Of a stretch of DNA of 64,000 nucleotides, positions 63,171 to 64,000 are shown piece after piece. Origin of the DNA: Seriola aureovittata (taxonomy: Eukaryota; Chordata; Actinopteri; Carangiformes; Carangidae); the NCBI RefSeq assembly GCF_021018895.1, contig NC_079373.1:7422001-7486000 (forward strand), given 5' to 3'. A program made the position numbers and the translations under genes. The notes beneath the pieces were generated by a model. That model saw only the letters and a program-made list of their open reading frames with translations. It was not told the DNA's origin and searched no databases. The first letter of the stretch is position 1; each line of letters starts with the position of its first letter.

Positions 63171-64000
63171 TGGCACACAAAACACACAAACAACCAGTAG
63201 AATGGAGAATCTCTGCAGTGTTTCCATCCATCTGTGACTGACAAAGGTAACATTTGAATGAGAGGGAGAGACTGATTCGGCTTCTCTTCATGCACAATTT
63301 CACACAGACAGCTGAAAAGTGTTAGGTGTGCTTGCTATTTTTAATGACTAAACATTAGTCTTAGATGTTTAAATAAATAAACGGTTCGCAAGACAAATGA
63401 TCTAAAGAACATGTGTTTGTATCATGGATGATTTGGTAGGACTGGGACATTTGAGCGTTTGAAGATTTTAAGATTGTTGCCAAAAGTTGCACAGCAGGTC
63501 AAACAAAATCATCCGTATTCTTAGTCAGAGCTGCCAAACCACTGAGTCATAACCAAACTAACTTATGTACTGTAACTGTAATCTTTAAGAAAATATATTT
63601 TGTACCCATATTGTGACCACAACTTATATGTTTCTGCATACAAAAAAGCAAATGCAAACAGGACGTAAAAAGATGCCACAGTCAAACTTGTGTTCTTGCA
63701 AAAGGTCACACAATTTTAAGCCTAATTCGCAAGCTTTGTTATATGAAGCACATCTCAAAAATTAAGTTTAAACAATTTAACTTTGCAGGTGGTAACAATC
63801 AGTCATTTATGGACCTACACTATAGGGTATGGCCACAATTACTTATAGGATAATAAACAGGGAGATTAATGTGGATAAACCTACATGGAAACTACCTACT
63901 CTGCTGTAGTGGCTACTGTGGTGTTTTTACATGCCAAAATGGTCTTTATATGGTATGTGTCTGTGGTTTTTTGTTTCATTCATAGTTTGAACATAAAAGC

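Overview
The window is vertebrate nuclear DNA, almost certainly from a teleost fish and probably a spiny-rayed one. Most of it is non-coding. It is full of (CA)n, (GA)n and other microsatellites, and it holds teleost-style interspersed repeats: a Tc1/mariner element, tRNA-derived SINEs, inverted-repeat MITE-like elements and LINE relics. No bacterial, plasmid, phage or CRISPR feature was seen.

One protein-coding gene is supported: kcnq1 (Kv7.1 voltage-gated potassium channel), on the minus strand. Ten consecutive coding exons, matching human exons 2 to 11, lie at 53064-52974, 47257-47131, 46913-46835, 46737-46641, 44550-44410, 41881-41771, 41502-41407, 40553-40416, 36992-36827 and 31815-31698. 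All have AG acceptors and GT donors and compatible phases. The first seven have exactly the human exon lengths (91, 127, 79, 97, 141, 111 and 96 bp). Together they give 1164 bp of open frame covering S1 (most of it) to S6, the selectivity filter, calmodulin-binding helix A and the start of the variable linker before helix B. Exon 1 (N-terminus) and exons 12-16 (helices B-D and the tetramerization tail) were not found. They probably lie outside the window, to the right and left respectively.

Layout: 1-31697 is non-coding and is best read as part of a very large intron 11, with many microsatellites, one degenerate Tc1 element carrying a nested SINE, and several gene-free stretches that could be conserved regulatory DNA. 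31698-53064 is the exon-bearing part. Its introns hold two inverted copies of one MITE-like family, one of them starting 8 nt after the exon 5 splice donor. They also hold a young SINE with intact target-site duplications, a LINE reverse-transcriptase relic, a LINE/SINE-type 3' tail, a 77-bp mini-MITE and a 1.1-kb element with 150-bp inverted arms. 53065-64000 is intron 1, with further repeats and a striking 64-nt hairpin at 60078-60141.

I found no convincing second gene and no undescribed multi-gene system. The most interesting points are the transposon next to a splice donor, the inverted repeat pair that flanks exons 6-10, the pre-miRNA-like hairpin, and the loss of the turret glycosylation sequon together with an altered A-B linker in the predicted channel.
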